From RBC038 sp041390625 (GTDB lineage: Bacteria; Chloroflexota; Dehalococcoidia; UBA2979), in NCBI GenBank assembly GCA_041390625.1, contig JAWKPM010000007.1, positions 1 through 64,000 of the forward strand: a stretch of 64,000 nucleotides of DNA. The letters are read 5' to 3'. Of this stretch, positions 41,659 to 50,620 are shown in pieces (the first letter of the stretch is position 1; each line of letters starts with the position of its first letter). Below the pieces are notes generated by a model. It was not told the origin of the DNA, searched no databases, and saw only the letters and a list, made by a program, of their open reading frames with translations. Made by a program: the position numbers and the translations under genes.

Positions 41659-42611
41659 GCGCACTCCCACGTCCCGCGCTCAGCACGATGTGGGCCGTGC
41701 AGCCGCGCTTCGAGCGCGACCTCGATGCCTTCGTGCGCCGGGCGGCCGAGCTCGGGTTTGCCGGCATCGAGGTCAATCACGGCATGGACGCGTGGCAGCT
41801 GCGCGAGGCCTTCGAGGCGGCGGGGCGCTACGGCCTCGAGGTGACTTCGCTGCACGCGCCCGCGCCGCTCGAGCTCGTCGAGGCGTTCGACGGGCGCGAG
41901 AACCGCACGCTCAACCTCGCGGCCCTCGACGAGGCCGAGCGCGGGACCGCCGTCGAGCATCACCTGCGCTCGCTCGAGGTGGCGGCCGCGCACGAGGTGG
42001 GGCGCGTGGTCGTGCACCTCGGCGGGATCGGCGCGCTCGACGAGTCGCTGGCGAGCGAGCGCTGGCTGCGGACGCACTTCGACCGTCGTGAGCGGCCGGA
42101 CATCGCCGAGGAGTGGGATGAGCGCCTCGAGGCCGCCCGCGCTGAGCGCGCGTCGGTCGCGCCGCCCTGGTTCGAGGCGGCGCGACGCTCCCTCGCCGAG
42201 CTGGCCGCGCGCGCGGCGGACCTCGGGGTGACAATGGGCCTCGAGAGCCGGCTGCGGTACCACGAGTTCCCGCTGCCCGAGGAGTGCGCGAATCTCGTCG
42301 CGCCGTACGCGGCCTCGGTGGTGGGGTACTGGCACGACACCGGCCACGCCGAGGTGCTGGCGCGCATCGGGGTGGTGCCGCTGGCCTCGTGGTTCCCGCT
42401 CACCGAGGGGCGGCTCGTCGGCGTGCACGTCTCGGACGTGCGAGGCCTGCGCGACCACTACGCGCCGGGGGCGGGCGACCTCGACTTCGAGGCGCTGGCG
42501 CCCCACCTCGATGCCTCCGCCCTCCGCACGTTCGAGGTGGATCAGAACGAGACGGACGCCGCGCTCGCCCGCGCCCTCGAGGTCACGCGGGCGGCGGGGA
42601 TTATGGGCTAG
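41655..42611 (+). CDS. Sugar phosphate isomerase/epimerase-like TIM barrel protein
   Basis: A 318-aa AP endonuclease 2/xylose-isomerase-like TIM barrel. GFAGIEVNHGMDAWQLREAFEAAGRYGLEVTSLHAP at about 26-62, VVVHLGGIGALDES, GLESRLRYHE and GYWHDTGHAEVLARIG (metal ligands Glu, His, Asp). The substrate is unknown. TTG start overlaps the stop of the previous gene (TTGA). Ends 4 nt inside the convergent gene at 42608. Confidence 0.82.
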   Translation: MSALPRPALSTMWAVQPRFERDLDAFVRRAAELGFAGIEVNHGMDAWQLREAFEAAGRYGLEVTSLHAPAPLELVEAFDGRENRTLNLAALDEAERGTAVEHHLRSLEVAAAHEVGRVVVHLGGIGALDESLASERWLRTHFDRRERPDIAEEWDERLEAARAERASVAPPWFEAARRSLAELAARAADLGVTMGLESRLRYHEFPLPEECANLVAPYAASVVGYWHDTGHAEVLARIGVVPLASWFPLTEGRLVGVHVSDVRGLRDHYAPGAGDLDFEALAPHLDASALRTFEVDQNETDAALARALEVTRAAGIMG

Positions 42612-43222
42612 TCGGCGGGCTGCACCCAGGCCGCCTCGCCGGTGGCGTCGAGCCAGCGGTACTCGATGGGCGTCGCGCACGAGGCATCGACTCGGATGAC
42701 GAAGGCAGGCACCGACACCGGGAAGTCGAGGCGCGTCTCCGCGCAGACCACCTCCAGGCTCACGACCTCGGGCGAATCCACGATGCCGAAGAGGTCGAAA
42801 CCGGGGCCACAGAACCTCGGCTCAACAGCGCCGCACGGCACTCGAGTCGCTGAATACAGGCCCCGAGGGACGAGCGCTACCTGGTCCCGCCCGGTCAGCT
42901 GCCAGCGAGGCGTGGGCGGCCACTCGATCGAGATGCGGTCGCGCTTCAGGTGGTCGAACGTCACGCGGTCCAGCCGCCCGACGTAGACGACGTGCGGCAC
43001 GTTGTGGATGACCTCGTAGGCGAGCAGCTCACCGTCGAAGCCCTCGACGATGCGCGCGGCCTCGGCGTGGTCGGGGAGCGGGGGGTTGTAGCAGCGGTAG
43101 GTGACCAGGCCGAGCGGCGTGAGGACGGCGACGACGAGCATCCAGCGCAGGACAAAGGCCCGTTTCACGCGTCGAATGCCCGCCGATCCTGCGGTGGCAC
43201 GAACGTGGCTCGCGTCAGACAT
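42608..43222 (-). CDS. Hypothetical protein with one N-terminal membrane helix
   Basis: A 204-aa protein: basic N-terminus, one helix (about 25-43), then an extracytoplasmic domain with four Cys (VPCGAVEPRFCGPG, VVCAETRL, DASCATPIEY). No family recognised. Its ATG overlaps the thioredoxin-like gene by 8 nt, so the two are co-transcribed; a joint extracytoplasmic redox role is possible but unproven. Confidence 0.65.
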   Translation of the reverse strand: MSDASHVRATAGSAGIRRVKRAFVLRWMLVVAVLTPLGLVTYRCYNPPLPDHAEAARIVEGFDGELLAYEVIHNVPHVVYVGRLDRVTFDHLKRDRISIEWPPTPRWQLTGRDQVALVPRGLYSATRVPCGAVEPRFCGPGFDLFGIVDSPEVVSLEVVCAETRLDFPVSVPAFVIRVDASCATPIEYRWLDATGEAAWVQPAD

Positions 43223-43913
43223 CCGCTCGGGGCAGCGGGGTACCCGTCAGCGCGATGTGGTGCAGCTGGCTGATGATCTCGTCGACGGCGGAAGAGGCCC
43301 AGACTCGGAAGAAGGGGCCCGCGCGGAGCGCCGCCCAGCCCTCGGTGTCACCGTTCAGCGGTGCGCCCGGATTCGCCCGGAGCCCATCCTTGTCGTACAC
43401 CGCCGGGAACTCCTGGTAGTGGTAGAGGTACTCCATGTCGCGCGTGAAGAAGGCCGCGACCGGGATCGACTGGAAGGTGGTCCCTCCCCGCTCCTTCAGG
43501 AACTGGGCCATGAGGTCGGCGTTGGGCGACTCGTCCGGGTCGGACACCGGCCCCGTCGAGTAGTTGAGGCCGTCGCGGGTGAAGATGCGGAGTTCGATGC
43601 CGGTGTCCTCGGCGAGTCGAGCGAAGGTCGGCAAGTCGCGCTGGCAGTCGGACGACCACTCCTCGGCGATCACGAGGAGGTTCGCGGGACCTCGAGGCTG
43701 ATCGACGAGCCACCGAAGCGCTGCGACCTGGTCCTCGGTCAGCCGACGCGCCTCGAACGCCTCGCGCAACGCGACGCTCTGGTCGGTGCGCGGCGGCGTC
43801 GTGGCCGGCCAGTTGCCGATGCGCGCGAGGTTTTCGGGCGTCGCGATGTAGCGCAGATACTCGTCGAACGTCATCCCCTCGGCGAATCGCTCGGCAGTCA
43901 CCGCTGGCGCCAT
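43215..43913 (-). CDS. Thioredoxin-fold protein with a single active-site Cys
   Basis: A 232-aa thioredoxin-family protein. LLVIAEEWSSDCQRDLPTFARLAEDTG (about 80-106) is the active-site strand-helix, but the first Cys of CxxC is Ser (WSSDC). IPVAAFFTRDMEYLYHYQEFPAVYDK holds the usual cis-Pro segment. The single-Cys site suggests binding or mono-thiol chemistry. TACACT and GAGGAGG upstream of the ATG give a short leader. No signal peptide. Confidence 0.75.
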   Translation of the reverse strand: MAPAVTAERFAEGMTFDEYLRYIATPENLARIGNWPATTPPRTDQSVALREAFEARRLTEDQVAALRWLVDQPRGPANLLVIAEEWSSDCQRDLPTFARLAEDTGIELRIFTRDGLNYSTGPVSDPDESPNADLMAQFLKERGGTTFQSIPVAAFFTRDMEYLYHYQEFPAVYDKDGLRANPGAPLNGDTEGWAALRAGPFFRVWASSAVDEIISQLHHIALTGTPLPRADV

Positions 43914-43980
43914 GGCGCACCTCCTCGAAGGCAGTGTAGGGACGCGCAGCCGCTCGCTCGCACGCCATCGAGGGGGCCCG

Positions 43981-43986
43981 TAGACT
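43981..43986 (+). promoter_or_regulatory. Predicted leaderless -10 box (TAGACT) for proS
   Basis: TAGACT followed after 7 nt by the proS ATG at 43994. No Shine-Dalgarno in the gap. Confidence 0.5.
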
Positions 43987-43993
43987 CCTCGGC

Positions 43994-45738
43994 ATGCGGA
44001 TGTCTCGGATGTTCGGGCACACGCGTCGGGAGCGGACCGACGCGGATACGGAGAACCTCGACCTGCTGCTGCGGGCCGGGTTCGTCGACCAGCTCGCCGC
44101 GGGCATCTACACGTACATGCCCCTGGGCAATCGCACCAAGCGCAAGGTCGAGGACATCATCCGCCAGGAGATGGACGCGGCCGGCGCGCAGGAAGTCGCG
44201 ATGCCGGCGATCCACCCCGTCGAGCTGTGGGAGACGACGGGGCGCGTCGACTCCTTCGGCGACACGCTCTTCAAGGTCGTCGACCGGCGCGAGCGGGTCA
44301 TGGTCCTCGGGCCCACGCACGAGGAGGTGATCACCCGCCTCTTCCGCGACCACGCCCAGTCCTACCGCGACGTGCCTGTCACGCTCTACCAGATCCAGAA
44401 CAAGTTCCGAGACGAGCAGCGGCCTCGAGGCGGGCTGGTGCGCGTGCGCGAGTTCACGATGAAGGACGCCTACTCGTTCGACCTGGACGAGGCGGGCCTC
44501 GATGACTCGTACGCCTCGATGTACCGGGCCTACACGCGCATCTTCGCGCGCTGCGGCGTGCCGACCGTGGCCGTGGAGGCGGACTCGGGCGCGATCGGGG
44601 GCAAGGGCTCGCAGGAGTTCATCTTCGTCACCGACATCGGCGAGGACACGATCGTCGTCTGCAACAACGGTGACTACGCCGCGAACACCGAGAAGGCCGA
44701 GTTCGTGCGTCCGCCCGCGGCCGCCGAAGACGAGCTACCCCTCGAGGAGGTGGCGACGCCCGGCACGACGAGCATCGAGGCGCTGGCGGAGTTCCTCGGG
44801 ATCCCCGCAGCGCGGACGGCGAAAGCCGTGCTCTACACCGCGACCTCGAAGGACGGGGCATCGAGGCCGGTCTTCGTGGTGGTGCGCGGCGACCTCGACG
44901 TGAACGAGGTGAAGCTCTCGAACGTCCTCGGCGGGGTCGAGCTGCGCGCGATGACGGAGCTCGAGGCGCGCGAGCTGGGCATCGTGCCCGGCTACGCCTC
45001 GCCCGTCGGCATCGAGCCTCGCGGCGGGCTGCGGGTGGTGGCCGACCTCTCGATCGCGGACTCGCCCAACCTCGTGGCGGGCGCCAACAAGGAGGGCGTG
45101 CACCTCCGCAACGTGAACCACGGGCGCGACGGCGCGCGAACATCGTGGCCGACGTCGCGCTGGCGCGGCACGGCCATGGCTGCGCGCACTGCGGCGGGAT
45201 CCTCGAGGAGCGGCGCGGCATCGAGATGGGGCACGTCTTCCGCCTCGGGACGATCTACACCGAGCCGTTCGAGGCGCACGTCCTCGACGAGGGTGGGCAG
45301 CGCACGCTGCCGACGATGGGCTGCTACGGCATCGGCGTGGACCGCATCTTGGCGGCGGCGGTGGAGACCAACCACGACGAGCAGGGCATCCGCTGGCCGG
45401 CCTCGATCGCGCCGTACGACGTGCACCTGGTGGCGCTGGGCATCGGCCGTGACGAGTCGGTGCGCGTCGAGGCGGACCGGCTCTACGAGGCGCTGACCGC
45501 GGCGGGCCTCGACGTGCTGTACGACGACCGCGACGAGTCGCCCGGGGTGAAGTTCAACGACGCCGACCTGATCGGCGTGCCACTGCGGGCGACGGTGTCG
45601 ACGCGCAACGTCAAGGAGGGCGTGGTCGAGGTGCAGGCCCGCGGCGCCGAGGCCTCGAAGGTGGCGGGCGCCGAGGCGGTCGCGCACCTCACCTCGATGC
45701 GCGCCTCGCTGCTGGCGGAGCTGACGCCCCGGGAGTGA
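43994..45738 (+). pseudogene. proS: Prolyl-tRNA synthetase with a frameshift (or sequence error)
   Basis: A bacterial-type ProRS of about 580 residues in two frames. Frame 1 (from 43994) runs through motif 1, motif 2 (FRDEQRPRGGLVRVREFTMKDAYSFD), the INS editing domain (EALAEFLGIPAARTAKAVLYTA) and up to HLRNVNHGRDG. The remaining catalytic part (CAHCGGILEERRGIEMGHVF, MGCYGIGVDRILAA = motif 3) and anticodon-binding domain continue in the -1 frame to 45738. The switch lies in the alternating run GGCGCGCGAAC at 45131-45141, where one missing base or two extra bases would explain it. ProRS is essential, so a sequencing or assembly error, or programmed slippage, is more likely than a true null. 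Confidence 0.9.
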
Positions 45739-45741
45739 CGG

Positions 45742-46233
45742 CTATCCGCCGGTGCCCCCGGGCACGAGGATGATGGCGCCTGGTGTCCCGTCCTCGGGAG
45801 ACGAGAGGCCGTTCGAGGCGAAGTCGATGATGGCCTCGACCTCGACGCCATAGCGCGCGGCGATGTTGGTCAGCGTCTCGCCGAGCTCCATCGTGTGCAG
45901 CACGCCCTCGATGGCGGGAACGCGGAGCGCGGTGCCGGGCGCGGGCTCGCCCTCAATGTCCGGGTTGCTGAGGCGGACCGCCGCCTCGGAGACACCGAAG
46001 CGCGTTGCCACCGAGCCGAGCGTGTCGCCCTCGACGGTCTCGTACGTGTAGGAGAGCGGCGGCATCTCGTCCGGCGTCCCCGTGATCTGCGGGGAGACGA
46101 CCGTTGAGGCCGCCTCGACGGTCGAGGTGGCCTCGGTGGTGGGCGTGGGCGTCGAGGTGGGGTCGGCCTCGGAGCTGCACGCGGCAGCGAGCATCGAGGC
46201 GAGTGCGATGGTCACGAGAACGGTGCGTCTCAT
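45742..46233 (-). CDS. LysM-domain lipoprotein
   Basis: A 163-aa lipoprotein: signal peptide with lipobox LAAACSS (Cys about 20), a Thr/Ser/Pro-rich linker (PTSTPTPTTEATST), then two LysM modules (YTYETVEGDTLGSVATRFGVSEAAVRLSNPD and LHTMELGETLTNIAARYGVEVEAI). LysM binds peptidoglycan or chitin-like glycans, so the protein probably tethers to the wall. Its leader is nearly identical to that of the next lipoprotein gene. TACGAT near 46269 gives a short leader with GGAG before the ATG. Confidence 0.85.
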   Translation of the reverse strand: MRRTVLVTIALASMLAAACSSEADPTSTPTPTTEATSTVEAASTVVSPQITGTPDEMPPLSYTYETVEGDTLGSVATRFGVSEAAVRLSNPDIEGEPAPGTALRVPAIEGVLHTMELGETLTNIAARYGVEVEAIIDFASNGLSSPEDGTPGAIILVPGGTGG

Positions 46234-47026
46234 CCCGATGCTCCGGTTCTCAGCCTCGATCGATGGACATCGTACAAGCAGCCGAGCGTCACTCGGCGGT
46301 CGAGAAGGGCGCCACGTCGACCAGTGCCGCACCAGTCGCCGTGGGTATCGACACGTCCGACACTCGTGCTGGCGGATCGGGAATCTGACCGGGGAACGGA
46401 AGCCACACCTTCTGCAGTCCCGAGGCCACTCCGCTAGCCGGCGCGAATACCAGGCCGATATACAGCGGCGTCGGCTCCCCGTGAACCCGGTACAGAGCGA
46501 CGGGGAAGCACTCGTCTCCCGCAGCCTCGGTCGCCCGACCGCAGCCGACGGCAGCAAGCGCCACCTCGGTGGATGGCGACACCATCGCACTGAGAACCAC
46601 GGAGAGCTCGTCGGAGAACATCGAGCGATCATGGAAGTAGAGCGGCGCTCGACCGTTGTTCAGCTCGAAGACCTCGACGGAACCGACCGGCCGGACTGCT
46701 GCGCAGACCTCGGCGACCTGCAGTCGAACGGGGTCCTCCGATCCATCGTCGTTCTCAACGCACTCGAGCATCTGCGTCACGGCCTGCTGAGCGAGCGTGG
46801 CCGCGTCGGCGGCTCGCACGACTGGAAGCATCTCGATGGCCAGTTGGCAGACGCCCGTCTCAACCGGGCAACCTTCGACCGGAGGCGAGGCGGATGTCGA
46901 GGCCGTCTCGATAGTCGAGGTGGCCTCGGTGGTGGGCGTGGGCGTCGAGGTGGGTGTGGCCTCGGAGCTGCACGCGACGGCGAGCATCGAGGTGAGCGCG
47001 AAGGCCGCGAGGGCGGTGCGTCTCAT
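46090..47026 (-). repeat. Duplicated lipoprotein-leader segment (about 145 bp, two copies)
   Basis: The segments 46090-46233 and about 46880-47026 (minus strand) encode almost the same signal peptide and linker (MRRTxL, SMLAxACSSEAxPTSTPTPTTEATST). At DNA level they are about 85-90% identical by eye, whereas the rest of the two genes is unrelated. The entry spans both copies; the intervening DNA is the unrelated part of the 47026 gene. Confidence 0.75.
46289..47026 (-). CDS. Lipoprotein of unknown function with the duplicated leader
   Basis: A 245-aa lipoprotein: lipobox LAVACSS, the same PTSTPTPTTEATST linker, then a domain I do not recognise with paired Cys (EGCPVETGVCQL, LECVENDD, EVCAAV, VGCGRATEAAGDECFPV). 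It could be a disulfide-stabilised binding domain. The leader is shared with the LysM lipoprotein downstream, but the mature domains are unrelated. Divergent from ndh. Confidence 0.75.
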   Translation of the reverse strand: MRRTALAAFALTSMLAVACSSEATPTSTPTPTTEATSTIETASTSASPPVEGCPVETGVCQLAIEMLPVVRAADAATLAQQAVTQMLECVENDDGSEDPVRLQVAEVCAAVRPVGSVEVFELNNGRAPLYFHDRSMFSDELSVVLSAMVSPSTEVALAAVGCGRATEAAGDECFPVALYRVHGEPTPLYIGLVFAPASGVASGLQKVWLPFPGQIPDPPARVSDVSIPTATGAALVDVAPFSTAE

Positions 47027-47083
47027 CTCGAGGCTCCGTTCGGACCGATCGTACGTCGCGGCCGGCGCGATTTGCGGGCTCGA

Positions 47084-47089
47084 TACGAT
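47084..47089 (+). promoter_or_regulatory. Predicted leaderless -10 box (TACGAT) for ndh
   Basis: TACGAT is followed after 6 nt by the ATG at 47096. No Shine-Dalgarno in between; a match to the TANNNT leaderless pattern. Confidence 0.5.
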
Positions 47090-47095
47090 CGATGC

Positions 47096-48436
47096 ATGAC
47101 TACATCGAATCGCCATCGAGTCGTGGTGGTGGGCGGGGGGTTCGGCGGGCTCTCGTGCGTGCGGGCGCTGCGCGAGGCGCCCGTGCACGTCACGCTCATC
47201 GAGCGCACCAACTACCACCTCTTTCAGCCGTTGCTCTACCAGGTCGCGACGGGCGGGCTATCGCCCGCGAACATCGCGGCCCCGCTGCGGGGCATCCTCC
47301 GCGGGCGGCGCAACGTGCACGTACTGCAGGCCGAGGTCACCGGCTTCCGCCTCGATGTTCGGGTGGTCGAGACGTCGTCGGGGGATGTGCCGTACGACAC
47401 CCTCGTGGTCGCGGCCGGGTCGAGGCACGACTACTTCGGACACCCCGAGTGGGAGCAGTTCGCGCCCGGCCTCAAGACGCTCGAGGACGCCATCGGCATC
47501 CGCGGCCGCGTCTTCTCCGCCCTCGAGCGGGCCGATGCCGCCTCGGACCCGGCGGAGCGCAAGCGCTGGCTGACATTCGTGGTAGTGGGCGGCGGCCCGA
47601 GCGGCGTCGAGCTCGCGGGGCAGCTGGGAGAGATCGCGCACGACACGCTGCGTCGCGACTTCCCCCAGATGACCCGCGAGACGACGCACGTCGTGCTGAT
47701 CGAGGCGGGCGAGCGCGTGCTGGCGGCCTTCAAGGAGTCACTGTCGACGCGTGCCACCGACGCGCTGGAGCAGCTCGGCGTGCGCGTACGGACGCGGACG
47801 TTCGTCACCGGCGTCGACGATCGAGGCGTCGAATTCAAGCCGGCGGGCGACGACTCGGAGCCGACACGCATCGAGGCGGGGACCGTGCTCTGGGGCGCGG
47901 GCATGCGCGCCTCGGGACTCGCGTCACTGCTCGCGGACGCCGCGGGCCTCGAGGCGGATCGATCCGGGCGCGTGCCGGTGGGCGCAGACCTCACGCTCGC
48001 CGGCCATCCCGAGGTGCTGGCGATCGGCGACATGGCGAATGCGACGGGCGAGGATGGCCGGCCGCTGCCCGGCCTCGCGACGGTGGCGCTCCAGCAGGGC
48101 GAGTACGCCGCCCGCCTGGTCACGACGCGCCTCGAGGGGCACGCGTCGCCTCGGTTCCAGTATCGAAGCCGCGGCACGATGGCCACGATCGGGCGGGGGC
48201 ATGCGGTCGCGCAGATCGGCCCGCTGCGCCTGTGGGGCTTCGCCGGGTGGATGCTGTGGCTGGCAGTGCACCTGATGCAGCTCGTGACGTTCCAGAATCG
48301 CGCGCTGGTGCTGATGCAGTGGGGATGGCACTACTTCAGTCGCAGCCGGAGCGCGCGGCTGATCGTGCGGGGCACGTCCAACGAGGACAAAGATGGTGCA
48401 GCCTCGGCGACTGCCGAGGGGCGCGCATCCGCTTGA
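47096..48436 (+). CDS. ndh: Type II NADH dehydrogenase (NDH-2)
   Basis: 446 aa. Membrane-associated flavoprotein passing electrons from NADH to quinone without proton pumping. FAD site VVVVGGGFGGLSCVRAL (residues 8-24), NYHLFQPLLYQVATGGLSPANIA, NAD site VVVGGGPSGVELAGQLGEIA (about 162-181), VLAIGDMA and the quinone/C-terminal region TVALQQGEYAARLV; a C-terminal amphipathic or membrane helix (WGFAGWMLWLAVHLMQLVTF, about 380-400). Complete, normal length. Implies aerobic or quinone-based respiration. Confidence 0.94.
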   Translation: MTTSNRHRVVVVGGGFGGLSCVRALREAPVHVTLIERTNYHLFQPLLYQVATGGLSPANIAAPLRGILRGRRNVHVLQAEVTGFRLDVRVVETSSGDVPYDTLVVAAGSRHDYFGHPEWEQFAPGLKTLEDAIGIRGRVFSALERADAASDPAERKRWLTFVVVGGGPSGVELAGQLGEIAHDTLRRDFPQMTRETTHVVLIEAGERVLAAFKESLSTRATDALEQLGVRVRTRTFVTGVDDRGVEFKPAGDDSEPTRIEAGTVLWGAGMRASGLASLLADAAGLEADRSGRVPVGADLTLAGHPEVLAIGDMANATGEDGRPLPGLATVALQQGEYAARLVTTRLEGHASPRFQYRSRGTMATIGRGHAVAQIGPLRLWGFAGWMLWLAVHLMQLVTFQNRALVLMQWGWHYFSRSRSARLIVRGTSNEDKDGAASATAEGRASA

Positions 48437-48462
48437 GGCCTTCATCACATCGAGCGGCGTGC

Positions 48463-48468
48463 TATGAT
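48463..48468 (+). promoter_or_regulatory. Predicted -10 box (TATGAT) in front of the nusA leader terminator
   Basis: TATGAT about 28 nt before the leader terminator; the -35 is weak (TTCATC at 48441). Transcription would start near 48475. Confidence 0.5.
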
Positions 48469-48495
48469 CTGCATGACCTCGGCTCCATCATGAGG

Positions 48496-48524
48496 AGACG
48501 TGGGCCGGGGCCCACGTCTTTTTT
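48496..48524 (+). terminator. Intrinsic terminator between ndh and nusA
   Basis: AGACGTGGGCC, 2-nt (effectively 4-nt) loop, GGCCCACGTCT, followed by TTTTTT: the only classical terminator with a clean T-tract seen in the window. It lies 60 nt behind ndh and about 90 nt before nusA, and just downstream of a possible promoter, so it may be the ndh terminator, a nusA attenuator, or both. Confidence 0.85.
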
Positions 48525-48613
48525 GTGGCCGGTCTCGACGCGAGACGCATCGGCCGCACGACTCGAACAGCGGGCGTCCGGCAGAGGACGCCAGTGAAGG
48601 ACAGCGACAACAG

Positions 48614-50284
48614 GTGAACGACTTCGTCATCGCGATCGCCCAGCTCTCGGCCGAGAAGAACCTCGACGCTGACACCGTCTTCGCGGCGGTGGAGGCGGCG
48701 ATGGCGTCCGCCCTCAAGAAGGACGATCTCCAGTACGCCAACCTCGAGGTCCACATCGACCGCAAGAGCGGCGACATCGAGACGTGGCGCCTCTACGACG
48801 TGATCGACGACGACGACATCGAGGACGACGAGATCCAGGTGTCGCCGGAGCGCGCGCGAGCCATGGGCCACACGAACGCGAAGGTCGGCGACGTCGTGCG
48901 CGAGTCGCAGGCACAGACGCCCTCGACAGGTCGCATCGCGGCGCAGACGGCGAAGCAGGTCGTCCTGCAGCGCCTCCGCGAGGCCGAGCGCGAGGCCGTC
49001 TTCGGCGAGTTCACCGGCAAGGAAGGCGAGCTGGTCACCGGCACCGTCCTCCGCGTCGAGCAGGGGCACCGGCAGGTCATCATCGACCTCGGTCGCGCCG
49101 AGGCGGTGCTGCCGTCCTCGGAGCAGGTGCGTCCGGAGCACTACCGCGTCGGGCAGCGGCTGCGGGTGTACGTCAAAGAGGTGTACCGCGCGTCGCGCGG
49201 GCCTCAGGTCGTTGTCTCGCGAGCGAACCCGGAGCTCCTGCGCCGCCTGTTCGAGCTCGAGATCCCCGAGGTTTCACGTGGAACCGTCGAGATCATGGGC
49301 ATCTCGCGTGACGCCGGCTACCGCGCGAAGGTCGCGGTCATCTCGCGACAGCACGGCATCGACCCGATCGGTGCCTGCGTCGGCATGCGCGGCTCGCGCA
49401 TCCAGAACATCGTCAACGAGCTCAACGGTGAGCGTATCGACCTCATCCGCTGGGATCCGAACGAAGCAGCGTTCGTGGCGAACGCGCTGAGCCCGGCCGA
49501 GGTCGTCTCGATTCGCCTCGACGAGGCGACCAACACGGCGTTCATCGCCGTCCCGGACCGCCAGCTCAGCCTCGCCATCGGCAAGGAGGGGCAGAACGCA
49601 CGCCTCGCCGCGAAGCTGACCGGCCGCCGCATCGACATCCAGGCGGAGAGCGTGCTCATCAGCCAGGGCGAGGACCTGTACCCGCCGCCGGAGCCGAACA
49701 TGGAGGCGATTCCGCTGGCGGAGCGCCCGGGCCTGCCCGGCCTCGCTATGCCGCCCGTCTCGGACATCGTCGCGCCCTCCCAGGCCGACTACGCGCGCCC
49801 CGGTCTCCCGGGCGAGCAGCCGCCCGCACCGGTCGCCACGCCCGCCGCACCGGCGGTCGAGGAGGAGCCGGAGCGGCAGCTCACGCCCGAGGAAGAGGTG
49901 CTGGCCGAGATCGCCGAGCAGGAGGAGACGGTCGAGGAGACTCCGACCGCTCCGGAGCCCGCAGCAGCCACGACCGCGCCTCCAGCGGAGACGCGCCGGG
50001 AGCGCGATTCAGCTGCGGCGGGCCTCCGCTTCGCCGAGGACCTGCGCATCGAGCGCGACTTCGACGACGACCGAGCGGGTGGCGCCGGACGGCGTCCGGC
50101 ACGGCGCGGCCGTCGAGGGCGCGGCGCGCCCGCCGGTCCGGAGCGCACGCCGGCTCGCCCGGCCTCGCGCTCGCGCCGCTTCGAGGTCTCGGAGGACGAG
50201 ATCGAGGAGGGGCTGCTCGAGCTGCACGGCGACGACCTGCTCGAGGAAGAGGACGACGAGTACTCCGAGTACGAGGATGACTAG
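48614..50284 (+). CDS. nusA: Transcription termination/antitermination factor NusA with acidic C-terminal extension
   Basis: 556 aa. NusA binds RNA polymerase and RNA to modulate pausing. NTD (FVIAIAQLSAEKNLDADTVFAAVEAAMASALKKD), S1 domain (about 130-200), KH1 (AGYRAKVAVISRQHGIDPIGACVGMRGSRIQNIVNELNGERIDL) and KH2 (SLAIGKEGQNARLAAKLTGRRIDI). After about residue 350 an extra roughly 200-aa Pro/Ala/Glu-rich tail has a basic patch (RRPARRGRRGRG) and an acidic end (EEEDDEYSEYEDD). GTG start at 48614. RimP, the usual upstream neighbour, is absent. Confidence 0.95.
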   Translation: MNDFVIAIAQLSAEKNLDADTVFAAVEAAMASALKKDDLQYANLEVHIDRKSGDIETWRLYDVIDDDDIEDDEIQVSPERARAMGHTNAKVGDVVRESQAQTPSTGRIAAQTAKQVVLQRLREAEREAVFGEFTGKEGELVTGTVLRVEQGHRQVIIDLGRAEAVLPSSEQVRPEHYRVGQRLRVYVKEVYRASRGPQVVVSRANPELLRRLFELEIPEVSRGTVEIMGISRDAGYRAKVAVISRQHGIDPIGACVGMRGSRIQNIVNELNGERIDLIRWDPNEAAFVANALSPAEVVSIRLDEATNTAFIAVPDRQLSLAIGKEGQNARLAAKLTGRRIDIQAESVLISQGEDLYPPPEPNMEAIPLAERPGLPGLAMPPVSDIVAPSQADYARPGLPGEQPPAPVATPAAPAVEEEPERQLTPEEEVLAEIAEQEETVEETPTAPEPAAATTAPPAETRRERDSAAAGLRFAEDLRIERDFDDDRAGGAGRRPARRGRRGRGAPAGPERTPARPASRSRRFEVSEDEIEEGLLELHGDDLLEEEDDEYSEYEDD

Positions 50285-50287
50285 CCT

Positions 50288-50620
50288 GTGGCTGCTGCTC
50301 CCGCACGACGTCAGCCACAGCGCACCTGCGTCGCCTGCCGGCGCACCGGGGACAAGCGCGGCCTGATCCGCCTCGTCCGCACCGACGACGGTCTCGTCAT
50401 CGACGAGCGCGGGCGTGCGAACGGCCGCGGCGCGTACCTCTGTCACGATCCGCAGTGCTGGGCGAACGCCTCGACGGGCGCCGTCCTCCATCGGGCGCTG
50501 CGGCTGAGCCGGCCGCTCGAGGCGGGCGAACGAGCGATCCTTGCTGACTTCGGCTCGAGGCTGGACGCCTCGGCCTCTGACCACGCGGCGACCAGTACCT
50601 CACGAGGGGGGCAACCATGA
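50288..50620 (+). CDS. ylxR: YlxR family RNA-binding protein
   Basis: 110 aa. YlxR/RnpM core: RTCVACRRTGDKRGLIRLVRT and GRANGRGAYLCHDPQCWANA (the GRGAYLC signature). Binds RNA (RNase P in firmicutes). GTG start 3 nt behind nusA; ATGA overlap with infB. Conserved position between nusA and infB. Confidence 0.93.
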   Translation: MAAAPARRQPQRTCVACRRTGDKRGLIRLVRTDDGLVIDERGRANGRGAYLCHDPQCWANASTGAVLHRALRLSRPLEAGERAILADFGSRLDASASDHAATSTSRGGQP

